A program made the position numbers and the translations under genes. A model generated the notes under the pieces. That model was not told the origin of the DNA, searched no databases, and worked only from the letters and a program-made list of their open reading frames with translations. This document shows, piece by piece, positions 42,446 through 50,929 of a stretch of DNA of 64,000 bases; within the stretch, counting starts at the first letter, position 1, and every line of letters starts with the position of its first letter. Origin of the DNA: Paludisphaera soli (lineage in GTDB: Bacteria; Planctomycetota; Planctomycetia; Isosphaerales; Isosphaeraceae); contig NZ_JAALJI010000015.1 of the NCBI RefSeq assembly GCF_011064595.1, forward strand, positions 62,001-126,000, read 5' to 3'.

Positions 42446-44073
42446 TGGGAAGCCTCGGAAACATCAACGTCGGCATGCAGTTGGATGCGGTCGACTTCCA
42501 TCGGGGGATGGGCGGGGCCCGCGCCGAGGTCCGCACGTTCGGGCACGACGTCGATCGGATGGGCTCGGCCCTCCGGGGCGTCTTCGCCGGCATCGCGGTC
42601 GGGACGGCGGTGCACGGGCTCGTCTCGATGGCGAAGGCGGCCGCGCACGTCGAGGAGGCGGTTCACGGGCTGGGGGTGACGTTCGGCGACCAGGCCGACG
42701 CGATGGAGGAGCACGTCCGGCGGATGTCGGGGGCGTTCAAGATCGGCCTCGGTACGCTGCTGGATCGCACGAATGCGATCGGGTCTTTCTTCCAGGGGGC
42801 GGGGCTCGACGACGAGAAGACGGCGCAGTTCACCAAGGCGATGCTCCAGGTCGCCAACGACTACTACGCGTTGAAGGACGTCCCGATCGACGTCTCGATG
42901 GAGAAATTCCAATCGGCCCTCGCCGGGGAGATCGTCCCTCTCCGGGCGTTCGGGATCCAGCTGTCGGAAGGCATGGTCAACGCGGAAGCCTACCGGCTCC
43001 GGCTCGCCAAGGCGGGCGGGGAGGTCTCGGAGTTCGCGAAGATGCAGGCGCGGGCGAGCCTCATCGTGACGAAGGGGGCCGAGGCCCTGGGCGTCGCCGC
43101 GCACGAGGCGGACGGGGCGGCGGCGAAGATGGCGGGGTTCTCCGGGGCCTGGGAGAACTTCACGACGCAGGTCGGCGAGACGTTCGCGCCGGCGGTCGGC
43201 GAGGCCCTGGGCACGGCCTCGGACCTCCTCACGGTGACGGCCGGCCTCTGGAAGGACAACGAGGCGGCGTCGACGTCGTGGCTCACGGGCCTTTCGGCCG
43301 AGCTGGGGCTCGCGACGACGGGGCTCGGGGCGATGACCGAGGCGGCGGGCCTGCTCGCCGACGCGGGGTGGATGATCAACCACGCGTTCACGGCGGCTCA
43401 ATCGGGCATCCTCGGCGCGCTCGGCGAGGCGGCGGGCTTCCTGGGCGACCTCATGCCGGACCACAACGGCAAGCTCGTCGGCGGCGGCGGCCTCGACGAG
43501 GCGTTGGGCCCGTTCCTCCGGGCGTTCGGCGAGGAGGCCGGGTTCCGGGTGAAGGACATGGACGCGGAGTTCCTCAAGGCTTGAGGGGCGGGCCGGCCCT
43601 CCGATCGGCTGGCGAAGGAGCTGGAGCGGCTCCGCGAGAAGCTCGCCAAGGCTCGCGAGGAGCTGTCGAAACCGGTGGAGCTGCCGGTCTCCAAGCCGGA
43701 GCGGATGGTCTCCAATTTCGGGCCGATCGGGGCCGGGGCGTTCGCGGGCCGGTCGCAAGCCGGGTTCCCGGGCCTGCTCGGCGGGCCCGGCGGCCTGGCG
43801 GCGATCGCGGCGGCGGCGGGCGGCATCGCGGCCAGGCTGGGGACGGACCCGAAGTTCGCCAAGGTCCGGGAGTTCTCCCCTGCCATGCTCAAGGGCTCGG
43901 CCGAGGCGGTCGAGACGATCCTCCGCTCGAAATACGGCGGGGCGAAAGACCCGGTCGCGAAGAACACGAAGGACGCGGCCGACGTGTTGAAACGGATCGA
44001 ACAGAAGTGGGACAAGCCCCCGGGCCGCGACGCCTGGGATTTCCGGGGCATGAAACTGATCGAGATCGTCTGA
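42445..44073 (+). pseudogene. Tape measure protein with in-frame TGA
   Basis: A 542-codon frame broken by a single TGA at 43582-43584. Residues 1-379 have tape-measure features: GMQLDAVDFHRGMGGARAEV, a hydrophobic stretch FAGIAVGTAVHGLVSMAKAA, and long helices including VDVSMEKFQSALAGEIVPLR-like repeats. After the TGA the same frame runs on with a coiled coil (RLAKELERLREKLAKAREEL) to a proper end at 44073, with no fresh ribosome-binding site nearby. CGA to TGA would explain it. Either the tape measure is truncated and the phage defective, or the stop is read through. Confidence 0.65.
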
Positions 44074-44088
44074 TCCGAGGAGGGCGGC

Positions 44089-45072
44089 GTGGCGATAACC
44101 GAGATCATCGAGGCGAAGAACGGCATATCCGGCGGCTGGAACCTCCAGGCGGGCCGGCGGTTCACGGTCAAGCTCTTCGTCCACGCCGACGATCGCGACA
44201 CGGGGCCGCAAGCCCTGATCGAGGCCCTCGGCCTGAACGTCGGCGACACCTACCGCTATCCGCTCACGCGGACTGCGACCGAGACGAACGCACGGCTTTT
44301 CCTCCAGGACATCTCGCTCGACGGCGTCGAGTACCTCGCGAGCGGGCTCCGCGGTACGGTCTCGGTGGCGTTCGGGCCCTACGATCCGTCGAAGAACGAG
44401 GGGCCGGTCGGCCCGGACGGCTACCGCGATCCGTTCGCGGCGCCGCCGCAGGTCCGGGGCTACGGCGAGGCCGAAGAGGAGGCGGTCTTGAAGGACGTCG
44501 TCACGGGCGCGCCTCTCCTCAACTCGGCCGGCGATCCGCTGCCGGGCGTGATGCGGCCGAGGTCGACGCACGTCGTCGAGGTTACGCGGGTCGAGCGGTT
44601 CCACCCCCTCTTTCGGATCACGGATTATAAAGACCACGTCAACGCCACGGCGTGGATGGGCTGGCCCTCCAAATCGGTCCTCTGCATGGACATCCAGCCT
44701 TCCCGACGCTGGGAGCCGGAAGTCTCGGGGTACGTCTGGGACGTGACGTACAAATTCGGGTTCCGCCAGGACATCCTCTCCGAGGAGGAGGGCGAGCCGG
44801 TCCTCTACACGGGCTGGAAGAAGCAAGTCCTCGACGCGGGCCTGCGTCAGAAGGTCGGCGGCGTGCGGCTGCCTATCCTCGACGGTCACTCGCCGGTCTC
44901 GGCACCGGTCTGCCTCAAGCCGGACGGGACCAAGGCCGGGCCGGACGACGATCCGCATTATCTGTACGTCGATGTTTATGAAACGGCCGAGTTCGCGGAC
45001 TTCGGCTTTCCGGCCGACCTCTTCACGGCCGGCACGCCCGAACCTCCCCCCGATCCTCCCGAGGAGCCTTGA
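44089..45072 (+). CDS. Putative distal tail/baseplate protein
   Basis: A 327-aa protein from GTG 44089 after GAGGAGGGCGG. It is beta-rich throughout (FTVKLFVHADDRDTGPQALI, GYVWDVTYKFGFRQDILSEE) and ends in Pro/Glu-rich sequence. The place right after the tape measure is where Dit or baseplate hub proteins lie. No family is recognised from sequence, so the call rests on position. Confidence 0.5.
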   Translation: MAITEIIEAKNGISGGWNLQAGRRFTVKLFVHADDRDTGPQALIEALGLNVGDTYRYPLTRTATETNARLFLQDISLDGVEYLASGLRGTVSVAFGPYDPSKNEGPVGPDGYRDPFAAPPQVRGYGEAEEEAVLKDVVTGAPLLNSAGDPLPGVMRPRSTHVVEVTRVERFHPLFRITDYKDHVNATAWMGWPSKSVLCMDIQPSRRWEPEVSGYVWDVTYKFGFRQDILSEEEGEPVLYTGWKKQVLDAGLRQKVGGVRLPILDGHSPVSAPVCLKPDGTKAGPDDDPHYLYVDVYETAEFADFGFPADLFTAGTPEPPPDPPEEP

Positions 45073-45074
45073 CG

Positions 45075-45440
45075 ATGGCTGGCGAAAACGACCCGGTCGC
45101 GTTCCGGCACAAGGACGGTCGCCGCATCGCTCGCGCGGTGCGGCGATCCGAGGGCCAGCCCCCGACCGGCGGCGATCGGCCGGTCGCGTCGGCCTGGGGC
45201 TGGAGTCCGGGCGTCCTCCGGGCCCGGGTGACGACGGCGATACCGGCCGGGACCATGTCGTCGCCGAGTTCGTCGGGGCGGGTGCGGCTCTGGCATCGGG
45301 TCGACGGGGCGTGGGCCGAGATCGCGGAAGACGTCGAGGTCTGGAACGACCACGCGTTTACGTCCTCGGTCGCGGTCAACAAGGCCGTCAAGGTGGGGTG
45401 GATCGGGCTGCAACTCTGGCTCGTGCAGGCGGATTGCTGA
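45075..45440 (+). CDS. Tail-region hypothetical protein
   Basis: A 121-aa protein from ATG 45075, nine bases after GAGGAG. The C-terminal 60 residues form strands (GRVRLWHRVDGAWAEIAEDV, VKVGWIGLQLWLVQADC). It may be a fibre or host-recognition module. No family is recognised. Confidence 0.5.
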   Translation: MAGENDPVAFRHKDGRRIARAVRRSEGQPPTGGDRPVASAWGWSPGVLRARVTTAIPAGTMSSPSSSGRVRLWHRVDGAWAEIAEDVEVWNDHAFTSSVAVNKAVKVGWIGLQLWLVQADC

Positions 45441-45441
45441 C

Positions 45442-46203
45442 GTGCAGAAGATCAACTGTCCGGGGTGCTACTGCCCGACGCCGGGCCTGTGCGCGGCCTA
45501 CACGGTGCGGTGTTGCTCGCCGACGAATATCAACCCGGGGGCGGGCGTGCCGGTCCGCATCCGGGCGTCGAGCGGCGGCGCGGTCGTCGCGTCGGGCGTC
45601 ACCGATTCGGACGGCCGGGCGACGCTCTGCGTGCCGACGTCGGCGACGCGATGGGTCGAGGCCGACGTCCCGCATTTCGCGACGTTCGGGGCCTCGCTCC
45701 CGACCGGGACCGTCGCGCAGACGCTCAACGTCCCTGGGGCCTCCCTGCTCCCGGGCTGGTGCTGCAACGCGGCCTCCTTCCCCTGCACGCCGATGGGCGT
45801 CCGCCCGCGACTGTACATCACCGACGCGTTCGGGACATGGTCCCATCCGACCGTCTGCCAGCTCGACCAGATCCAGGCCGTCACCCCGGGGACGGCGAAC
45901 ACGGGCGCCCGGACGAGCCTCTTCGTGCCCTGCGAGGTCGGCACGAATCCGCTCCCCTACCTGTATTCGCTCGCGGCTATCCCCGGCCCTCTCTGGCGGC
46001 TTCGGCGGACCTGGGGCGAGGCGGCCTTGGTCGGCGGGGGCTGGCGCTACTCGGGGCAGAATTGCGGTTCCGACACGACGTGCATGGCGGACGCGACGTT
46101 CGGCCCGATCGACTGCGAAAACTTCTATTGGTCCGGCTCCCTCGTCCAGACGGCGGGGGCCCTCCCCGACCCTGTCGGCGGCACCGTGGTCGTGAGCGGA
46201 TAG
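45442..46203 (+). CDS. Cysteine-rich tail-region protein with Ig-like segment
   Basis: A 253-aa protein from GTG 45442 with about 14 Cys (CPGCYCPTPGLC, CCSPTNINPG, GWCCNAASFPC), so disulfide- or metal-stabilised. Residues about 35-75 (VPVRIRASSGGAVVASGVTD, SDGRATLCVPT) look like a CarboxypepD_reg/Ig-like beta module. It is a plausible tail tip or adhesin. The high Cys content is unusual for a phage virion protein. No family is recognised. Confidence 0.55.
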   Translation: MQKINCPGCYCPTPGLCAAYTVRCCSPTNINPGAGVPVRIRASSGGAVVASGVTDSDGRATLCVPTSATRWVEADVPHFATFGASLPTGTVAQTLNVPGASLLPGWCCNAASFPCTPMGVRPRLYITDAFGTWSHPTVCQLDQIQAVTPGTANTGARTSLFVPCEVGTNPLPYLYSLAAIPGPLWRLRRTWGEAALVGGGWRYSGQNCGSDTTCMADATFGPIDCENFYWSGSLVQTAGALPDPVGGTVVVSG

Positions 46204-46207
46204 GCCG

Positions 46208-46489
46208 ATGAACGAAACCCTTCGCGCCCTGCTGGCCTCCAAGCTCGACGATCCCGACCCGGTGGTCCGGGCCCATGCGGCGGCCCGGCTCTCGGCCCCG
46301 GCGGCGGCCCCGGGCGTCGAAGAATCCCGGCAGCTCGCGGCGTCCGTCCGGCTCATGAGGACGGCGGCCCGTTGCCCCTATCGCTCAACGTCGGCGTCGT
46401 GCGGCTGTTTCGCGTGCGGCGTCGCGGGCGGGGCGAGGCGGACGCCTCAAGAGTGCTGGAGCTGCGTCGAGACCTACGGCGTGGCCTGA
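46208..46489 (+). CDS. Small Cys-rich hypothetical protein
   Basis: A 93-aa protein. The N-terminus (ALLASKLDDPDPVVRAHAAA) resembles a HEAT-like helix; the C-terminus has CGCFACGVAGG and CWSC, a probable zinc site. Function unknown. Last but one of the tail-region string. Confidence 0.45.
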   Translation: MNETLRALLASKLDDPDPVVRAHAAARLSAPAAAPGVEESRQLAASVRLMRTAARCPYRSTSASCGCFACGVAGGARRTPQECWSCVETYGVA

Positions 46490-46506
46490 TCCATCGAGGA
46501 GCGACG

Positions 46507-46698
46507 ATGCGAGTAGGCGTGAACGTCGGCGGCGGACTGACCAATTACGACGGTCGCCATTTCGCGGACCTGGTCCGCCAATCCGGGGTGCCCCTCGGCG
46601 AAGTGGGGTGGCCTCGGCGGCCGTCGCCGGCCGCCCTGGCCGCGTCGGCGACGACAAGTCCTATGACCGGCTCGAAGCCCCGGATCGCCGACTTCTAA
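46507..46698 (+). CDS. Small hypothetical protein
   Basis: A 63-aa frame from ATG 46507 after GAGGAGCGACG. MRVGVNVGGGLTNYDGRHFA is a plausible folded start; the rest is low-complexity. It is the last gene of the late operon. Low certainty because it is short and unrecognised. Confidence 0.4.
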   Translation: MRVGVNVGGGLTNYDGRHFADLVRQSGVPLGEVGWPRRPSPAALAASATTSPMTGSKPRIADF

Positions 46699-46894
46699 GG
46701 ATGCCAAATGGGAGATGCGCCGCGGAACGCCGGACGCACGAAGGCAGGCTCGGGGCGAAATGGGATCCGGGTGGAGAAGTCGTGTGGGAGATCCGTTCAC
46801 GACGTATATGATGATAGAGACGGCGCAGGTCTCGATGGCGAGCCGCGCGACCTTGAGAGGGCGGAGCCCTCCTGTGCGACGAAGAGGACCATGA

Positions 46895-47278
46895 ATGGCC
46901 GGCCACGATGCTCTTAACATCGGAAGACTTCCGAACCCGAGCCGCGACGGGGAGCCCGGCGAGGCCCCCATCGTCCTGGAGATTCTGCGCACCCTCGCCT
47001 CGCCCGCAGAGGTGGAGTTCCTGGCCGGACGCGCGTTCGGCGACGTCGATCTCGACTCCGTCCCTCGGGCCCGCGAGAGCATGGCCTTCCTGGCGGGGAT
47101 GGCCGTCCGGGCGCGCAACACGGGGGCCCCTTTCGAGGCCACCTGGAGCCTCCTCAGCGAATGCAAAGGCCTCGACCAGATCACCGACCCCGCAGCCAAG
47201 GCCTTCTGGAACCGCGTGCGCCGCGCCATGAAGGACCTCTCCCGCCCGGATTGGAAGCCCTCCCCTCGCGAGGTCTGA
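46895..47278 (+). CDS. Hypothetical protein near the right end
   Basis: A 127-aa helical protein, ATG 46895 after GAAGAGGA. Segments such as APIVLEILRTLASPAEVEFL and SVPRARESMAFLAGMAVRAR look well folded. No family is recognised. A 200-bp spacer separates it from the late operon, so it may be a lysogenic-conversion or accessory gene together with the sigma factor downstream. Confidence 0.5.
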   Translation: MAGHDALNIGRLPNPSRDGEPGEAPIVLEILRTLASPAEVEFLAGRAFGDVDLDSVPRARESMAFLAGMAVRARNTGAPFEATWSLLSECKGLDQITDPAAKAFWNRVRRAMKDLSRPDWKPSPREV

Positions 47279-47806
47279 CTCCGTCGCAGCCCGCGACCTC
47301 GCTCCCCCCCGACGCCGTCTTTCGAGGCCCGGATCGACCTCCTATCCGGTCCGGGATAATCCGATCGGGCCTGGTCCTGTTGCACACGGCACGAAACGTG
47401 TCCTAGAGACTCTTTAGTGCGTCATGGCACCCTCGAAATCGGGCAATCATGACTGATTGCATGCATTCATTGGCCTTCAACGACGTTATTCATGCTTGCC
47501 CCCTATAAAATTTAGGTTTTAAGCAACCAGCCTCTTGAACAGCAGCCTACTTAGGGTAAGATCTAGGAGTGCATGGAACCTAGCTTGTCCCGGAATCCCG
47601 AAAGGGCCCGAGGATTTCTAGGCTCGCCACGACGCGAGATTTATGCACGGCCGATCGACGATGAACGCACGATCGGACGCCCCCCTCGCCGCATCGCCTA
47701 CTCTCATCGATCCTCTACGACCGAAGACGAACCGGCCCCCTCCGGCCGTCCCCGGTCCGCGCCGCGACTCGGAACTAAGATACACATCTGTGGACGGAGC
47801 ATTCGC
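47279..47806. other. Lower-GC leader region upstream of the sigma gene
   Basis: A 530-bp AT-richer stretch. It contains a TGCATGCA palindrome (47458-47465), a promoter candidate (47535-47562) and a 244-nt leader. An in-frame upstream extension of the sigma ORF to 47573 shows no conserved sequence and is left out. Confidence 0.4.
47535..47562 (+). promoter_or_regulatory. Promoter candidate for the sigma-factor gene
   Basis: TTGAAC (47535-47540), a 16-bp spacer and TAAGAT (47557-47562) lie in the AT-rich stretch upstream of the sigma gene. They imply a 240-nt untranslated leader. Confidence 0.35.
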
Positions 47807-48649
47807 ATGAATCGCAACGAAGCGACCCGGTGCGACGTTTCGCACTCCCTGAGCACGTACCTCCACGACATCAACGAGGTCGCCCTGCTGACGGCCGACG
47901 ACGAGCGTCGGCTCGCTGTGGCCATCGAACGCGGCGACGAGGAGGCCCGCGCCCGGATGATCTCGGCCAACCTGCGGCTGGTCGTGCGGATCGCCCGCGA
48001 CTTCCAGGGCCGGGGCATGTCGCTCGACGACCTGATCGGCGAGGGGAACCTCGGGCTGATCCGGGCCGCCAAGGACTTCGACCCCGGGTTCGGCGTCCGG
48101 TTCAGCACCTACGCCGGCTACTGGATCAAGCAGTCCATCCGCCAGGCCCTCGTCGACACCACCCCCACGATCAGGATCCCGCACCACCTGGTGGGGACCC
48201 TGACCGAATGGCGGCGGGCGGAGGCCGAGCTCTCCCGCGAGTTGGGGCGGGCCCCCGAGTTCGACGAGGTCGCCGGCCGCCTCGGGCTGAGCGAGCTGCA
48301 GAAGTCGCTGGTCGCCAAGGCGAAGAAGGCCCAGGGCATCAAGGCGGAGGGGCACACGGACGACGACGGCGACTCCTGGTCGGCCGACGAGTCGGCCGCG
48401 CCCGATTTCGACCCGGCCGCCGATCTGGAGGGGCGGGACGAGCGGGACGACCTGCTCCGCCGGATGGCGGCGCTCGACGACCGCGAGCGCCTGGTGGTCT
48501 CCCACCACTACGGCCTGGACGGGGCCGAGACGCTGAATCTCAAGCAGATCGGCGAGCGGCTCGGCTTCACCCGCGAGTGGGTCCGCAAGATCGAGCGGCG
48601 CGCCCTGGCAAAGCTGCGGGCCGCCGGCCGCGAAGCCGCGATCGCCTGA
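47807..48649 (+). CDS. Sigma-70 family RNA polymerase sigma factor
   Basis: A 280-aa primary-type (group 1/2) sigma factor that directs RNA polymerase to promoters. Start ATG 47807 follows GGAG at eight bases. Region 1.2 is STYLHDINEVALLTADDERR, region 2 is ARARMISANLRLVVRIARDF with DLIGEGNLGLIRAAKDFDP and GVRFSTYAGYWIKQSIRQAL, region 3 is HHLVGTLTEWRRAEAELSRE, and region 4 is LNLKQIGERLGFTREWVRKI. The 80-residue acidic insert before region 4 is mild. It lies inside the prophage, 255 bp from attR, so it moves with the element. It may redirect host polymerase to phage genes. Confidence 0.93.
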   Translation: MNRNEATRCDVSHSLSTYLHDINEVALLTADDERRLAVAIERGDEEARARMISANLRLVVRIARDFQGRGMSLDDLIGEGNLGLIRAAKDFDPGFGVRFSTYAGYWIKQSIRQALVDTTPTIRIPHHLVGTLTEWRRAEAELSRELGRAPEFDEVAGRLGLSELQKSLVAKAKKAQGIKAEGHTDDDGDSWSADESAAPDFDPAADLEGRDERDDLLRRMAALDDRERLVVSHHYGLDGAETLNLKQIGERLGFTREWVRKIERRALAKLRAAGREAAIA

Positions 48650-48745
48650 CAAGCCGGCGCGGCCCGGAGGGCCCGCCCCGAGCTACGTCATGGGCCGCAT
48701 CCCGAGGATCGGCGCGGCCCATGGACGCGCGAACACGAAAATCAA

Positions 48746-48764
48746 AAACGGTATTTGACCGTTT
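48746..48764. repeat. Palindrome AAACGGT-N5-ACCGTTT near right end
   Basis: The same 7-bp arms as at 11404-11422, here around ATTTG. It lies 97 bp after the sigma gene stop and 140 bp from attR. There is no U-tract, so a protein-binding (integrase arm) site is at least as likely as a terminator. Confidence 0.5.
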
Positions 48765-48815
48765 GTACCGCCGAATCGGGGCCGATCTGGGCGATTTCGG
48801 TGAATTTTCGCGGGC

Positions 48816-48843
48816 TTGACTCGACCCCACCTTCGGCTACAAT
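48816..48843 (+). promoter_or_regulatory. Strong sigma-70 promoter reading into attR
   Basis: TTGACT (48816-48821), a 16-bp spacer and TACAAT (48838-48843) are close to consensus. The transcript would run through about 55 bp of phage leader into the severed tRNA 3' half at attR and on into the host flank, opposite to the gene at 49075-49863. Confidence 0.6.
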
Positions 48844-48904
48844 CTCAAACACGGAAAGAGTTTACCGTCTCTAATTCGGACTAGGCGGTGTGCCCCCGAG
48901 GGCT

Positions 48905-48949
48905 CCTCCGGAGCTAAAGGTTGCAGGTTCAAATCCTGCCGGGTGTACT
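48905..48949 (+). repeat. attR core, 45-bp direct repeat
   Basis: An exact copy of 11297-11341, from CCTCCGGAGC to GGTGTACT. It is the 3' half of tRNA-Arg without a matching 5' half upstream, so it is an attachment-site copy, not a second tRNA gene. Confidence 0.95.
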
Positions 48950-49074
48950 CAGCGGGAGGGGATTCCCAACCCCCTGGATCGACGAATCCGCCGCCCTCGG
49001 GCGGCGGCCCCCGGGGTCGGCCGCTGCGATCTCGGCTCATCTGGGATGAACCCGACGCACGTCGAAGCCTCGGA

Positions 49075-49863
49075 TCATCCCTCGACTTCGCAGACCTCGA
49101 CGGTCTGCGAGATCAGCTCGCCTGAGCCCCAGAGGGTCGTCATGGCGACGTCGGCGGCGTCGCGGCCGACGGCGATCGGGATGAGGACGGGGCGCACGCC
49201 CTCGTAGGTGGCGTCGACGTTGTGCCAGGCCCGCCCCAGATAGACCTGGACGTGGCCGTGGAAGTCCGGCGGCTCCAGGCCGAGCGCATAGGCCGAGACG
49301 TAGCGCGCCGGCACCCCCAGCGCCCGGCAGAGGGCGATCGTCAGGTGGGCGAAGTCGCGGCAGACGCCGATCCGCTCGGTCGCGGTGTCGTAGGCCGAGG
49401 TCATGGCGTCGGTCGTCCCGTAGCGGTACTCGACGCGGCGCCTGACCCACTCGGCGATGGCCAGCACCCGCCCGCCGCCGGGGGCCAAGTCGCCGAACTC
49501 GCTGCGGGCCATGCGGTAGAGCAGGTCGGACTGGCAGTAGCGGGACGGCAGGGTGTAAACCATCGCCTCGGCGGGGATCTCCTGCGGCGGGTGCTCGGGG
49601 GCGTCGGGCGGGACCGGGGAGTTGGCGTCGGCGTCGATGGTCGCCGTGAATGTGAAGCCGAACGGCCCCCGGGGGGCCAGCAGCCGACGCTGGATGTTGC
49701 CGTGGAGGTCCGTTCGAAGCTCGCCGAGGGAGGTCTGCGTGGTGACCAGACGCTCTTCCCGGACGTTGTACCCCGGCCCGGCCAGGGGCGGCTCGACCAT
49801 CAGGAGGACGAAGGTCTCTTCGGGCAAGTCGTAGGCGGCGGCGGCGCGGACGGAAAGCAGCAT
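49075..49863 (-). CDS. Transglutaminase-like cysteine protease family protein
   Basis: A 262-aa protein from MLLSVRAAAA (GAGGGAT upstream). The N-terminal 110 residues are the beta-rich domain common to bacterial transglutaminase-like proteins. The catalytic core has Cys in RIGVCRDFAHLTIALCRALG, His in DFHGHVQVYLG and Asp in WHNVDATYEG. These enzymes are usually peptidases or amidases. It is the first host gene right of the prophage and points towards attR. Confidence 0.87.
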   Translation of the reverse strand: MLLSVRAAAAYDLPEETFVLLMVEPPLAGPGYNVREERLVTTQTSLGELRTDLHGNIQRRLLAPRGPFGFTFTATIDADANSPVPPDAPEHPPQEIPAEAMVYTLPSRYCQSDLLYRMARSEFGDLAPGGGRVLAIAEWVRRRVEYRYGTTDAMTSAYDTATERIGVCRDFAHLTIALCRALGVPARYVSAYALGLEPPDFHGHVQVYLGRAWHNVDATYEGVRPVLIPIAVGRDAADVAMTTLWGSGELISQTVEVCEVEG

Positions 49864-50052
49864 GGGCGGGGATCCCTCGATTTGTGTCGCGTCGTCTCCG
49901 CCATTATGCACCATGGCCGGGCCGAACGGCCCTGCCGTCGCGGATCGCGGGGATGGGGCCGAGGCGCGGACGGCGTCCCGGCGTAGAATCGCCCCGGTGG
50001 GTCGGAGGTCCGGCCCCGAGAGCGGACCGCGCAAGAGAGGCTCGGGGAGACG

Positions 50053-50781
50053 ATGGGCGAGGCGTCGGATTCGGACGAGCTGCTGGAAACGACCGCCGGG
50101 GACTTCCCGCTGCTGGACTATCGCCTGAGAAGGGGCGGCCGCGAGTGGACGGTGCTGCACGTGGGGGCGGTGCTCACCGACGAGGACGAGACCCGGGCCA
50201 TCGTCCGCAAGACGAACCGGCTCCCCTACGGGGTGTCGCTCTGGCCCTCCGGCATCGCCCTGGCCCACGAGATCGCCGTCCGCGAGGCCGAGTTTCGGGG
50301 GCGGAGCGTCCTGGAGTTGGGGGCCGGCGTCGGCCTGCCGGGGATCGTGGCCGCGACGCTCGGGACGCACTCGGTGCTGCAGACCGATCGCGACGAGGTG
50401 GCGCTGCACCTCTGCCGACGCAACGGCGAGCGGAACGGCCCGACGACGATCGAGCACCGCATCGCCGACTGGGCCGATTGGGCCGAATCGGGGCGCTACG
50501 ACTGGATCCTGGGCGCCGACGTGCTCTACGGCGACTCGCTGCACCCGGATCTCCGGCGGATCTTCGAGGCCAACCTCGCCCCCGGCGGCCGGGTCCTGCT
50601 CTCCGATCCGTTCCGCCCCGGGGCGCTCGGCTTCCTGAACTCGCTGGAGGCCGACGGCTGGCGGGTCGAGTTCGCCCGCTGGGAGGTCGGCGAGGAGTCG
50701 ACCCCCCGCCCCATCGGCGTCTTCGAACTCGCGCCGCCGGCCGACGGACGGGCCGAGCGACCGGGCGGCCGGGAGCGCTGA
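50053..50781 (+). CDS. Class I SAM-dependent methyltransferase (Methyltransf_16-like)
   Basis: A 242-aa methyltransferase. LPYGVSLWPSGIALAHEI leads to motif I VLELGAGVGLPGIVAA, then an acidic residue in LQTDRDE and YDWILGADVLYGD, the DxLY motif of METTL21/lysine- or nicotinamide-type methyltransferases. LAPGGRVLLSDPFRPG is post-motif III. The likely target is a protein side chain; it is not identified. Divergent from the transglutaminase-like gene, with about 190 bp between them. Confidence 0.82.
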   Translation: MGEASDSDELLETTAGDFPLLDYRLRRGGREWTVLHVGAVLTDEDETRAIVRKTNRLPYGVSLWPSGIALAHEIAVREAEFRGRSVLELGAGVGLPGIVAATLGTHSVLQTDRDEVALHLCRRNGERNGPTTIEHRIADWADWAESGRYDWILGADVLYGDSLHPDLRRIFEANLAPGGRVLLSDPFRPGALGFLNSLEADGWRVEFARWEVGEESTPRPIGVFELAPPADGRAERPGGRER

Positions 50782-50929
50782 ACGGGCCGCCGGGTCCGTC
50801 GCCGACGGGATCGAACCGACCTTGCCAGACGTTCCCGTCCGACCATACTATGCAGGGCGTCGCGAGATGGATCGAGCGATCTGCCCGGCCCGCGGTCCCG
50901 CGTCAAGCCAACCGAGGTCTCGGTCACTC

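Larger units (their letters stand above)
11297..48949. mobile_element. Integrated HK97-type (siphovirus-like) prophage, about 37.6 kb
   Basis: It is bounded by the 45-bp att repeat in tRNA-Arg(CCG). It contains integrase, putative switch region, replication/recombination genes, terminase, portal, protease, capsid, connectors, tail tube, G/GT chaperone, tape measure and distal tail genes in canonical order, almost all on one strand. Cargo is a low-GC ParB/nuclease/methyltransferase cassette near the left end and a sigma factor near the right end. No clear endolysin/holin pair was recognised. The tape-measure frame has an in-frame TGA, so viability is uncertain. Confidence 0.93.

Noticed and set aside
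46701-46811. Possible 36-aa protein after the late operon
   Set aside because: Short, with AAGG abutting the ATG and no supporting overlap or motif; left unannotated.
47573-47806. 78-residue N-terminal extension of the sigma factor
   Set aside because: Sequence is irregular and Arg/Ser-rich, and ATG 47807 has a good ribosome-binding site right before region 1.2.
48905-48949. Second tRNA-Arg gene
   Set aside because: Only the 3' half is present; the upstream bases do not form the 5' acceptor, D arm or anticodon 5' stem.
48837-49040. Minus-strand frame containing TRQDLNLQPLAP
   Set aside because: This is the well-known false protein made by translating the antisense of a tRNA 3' half; it covers attR.
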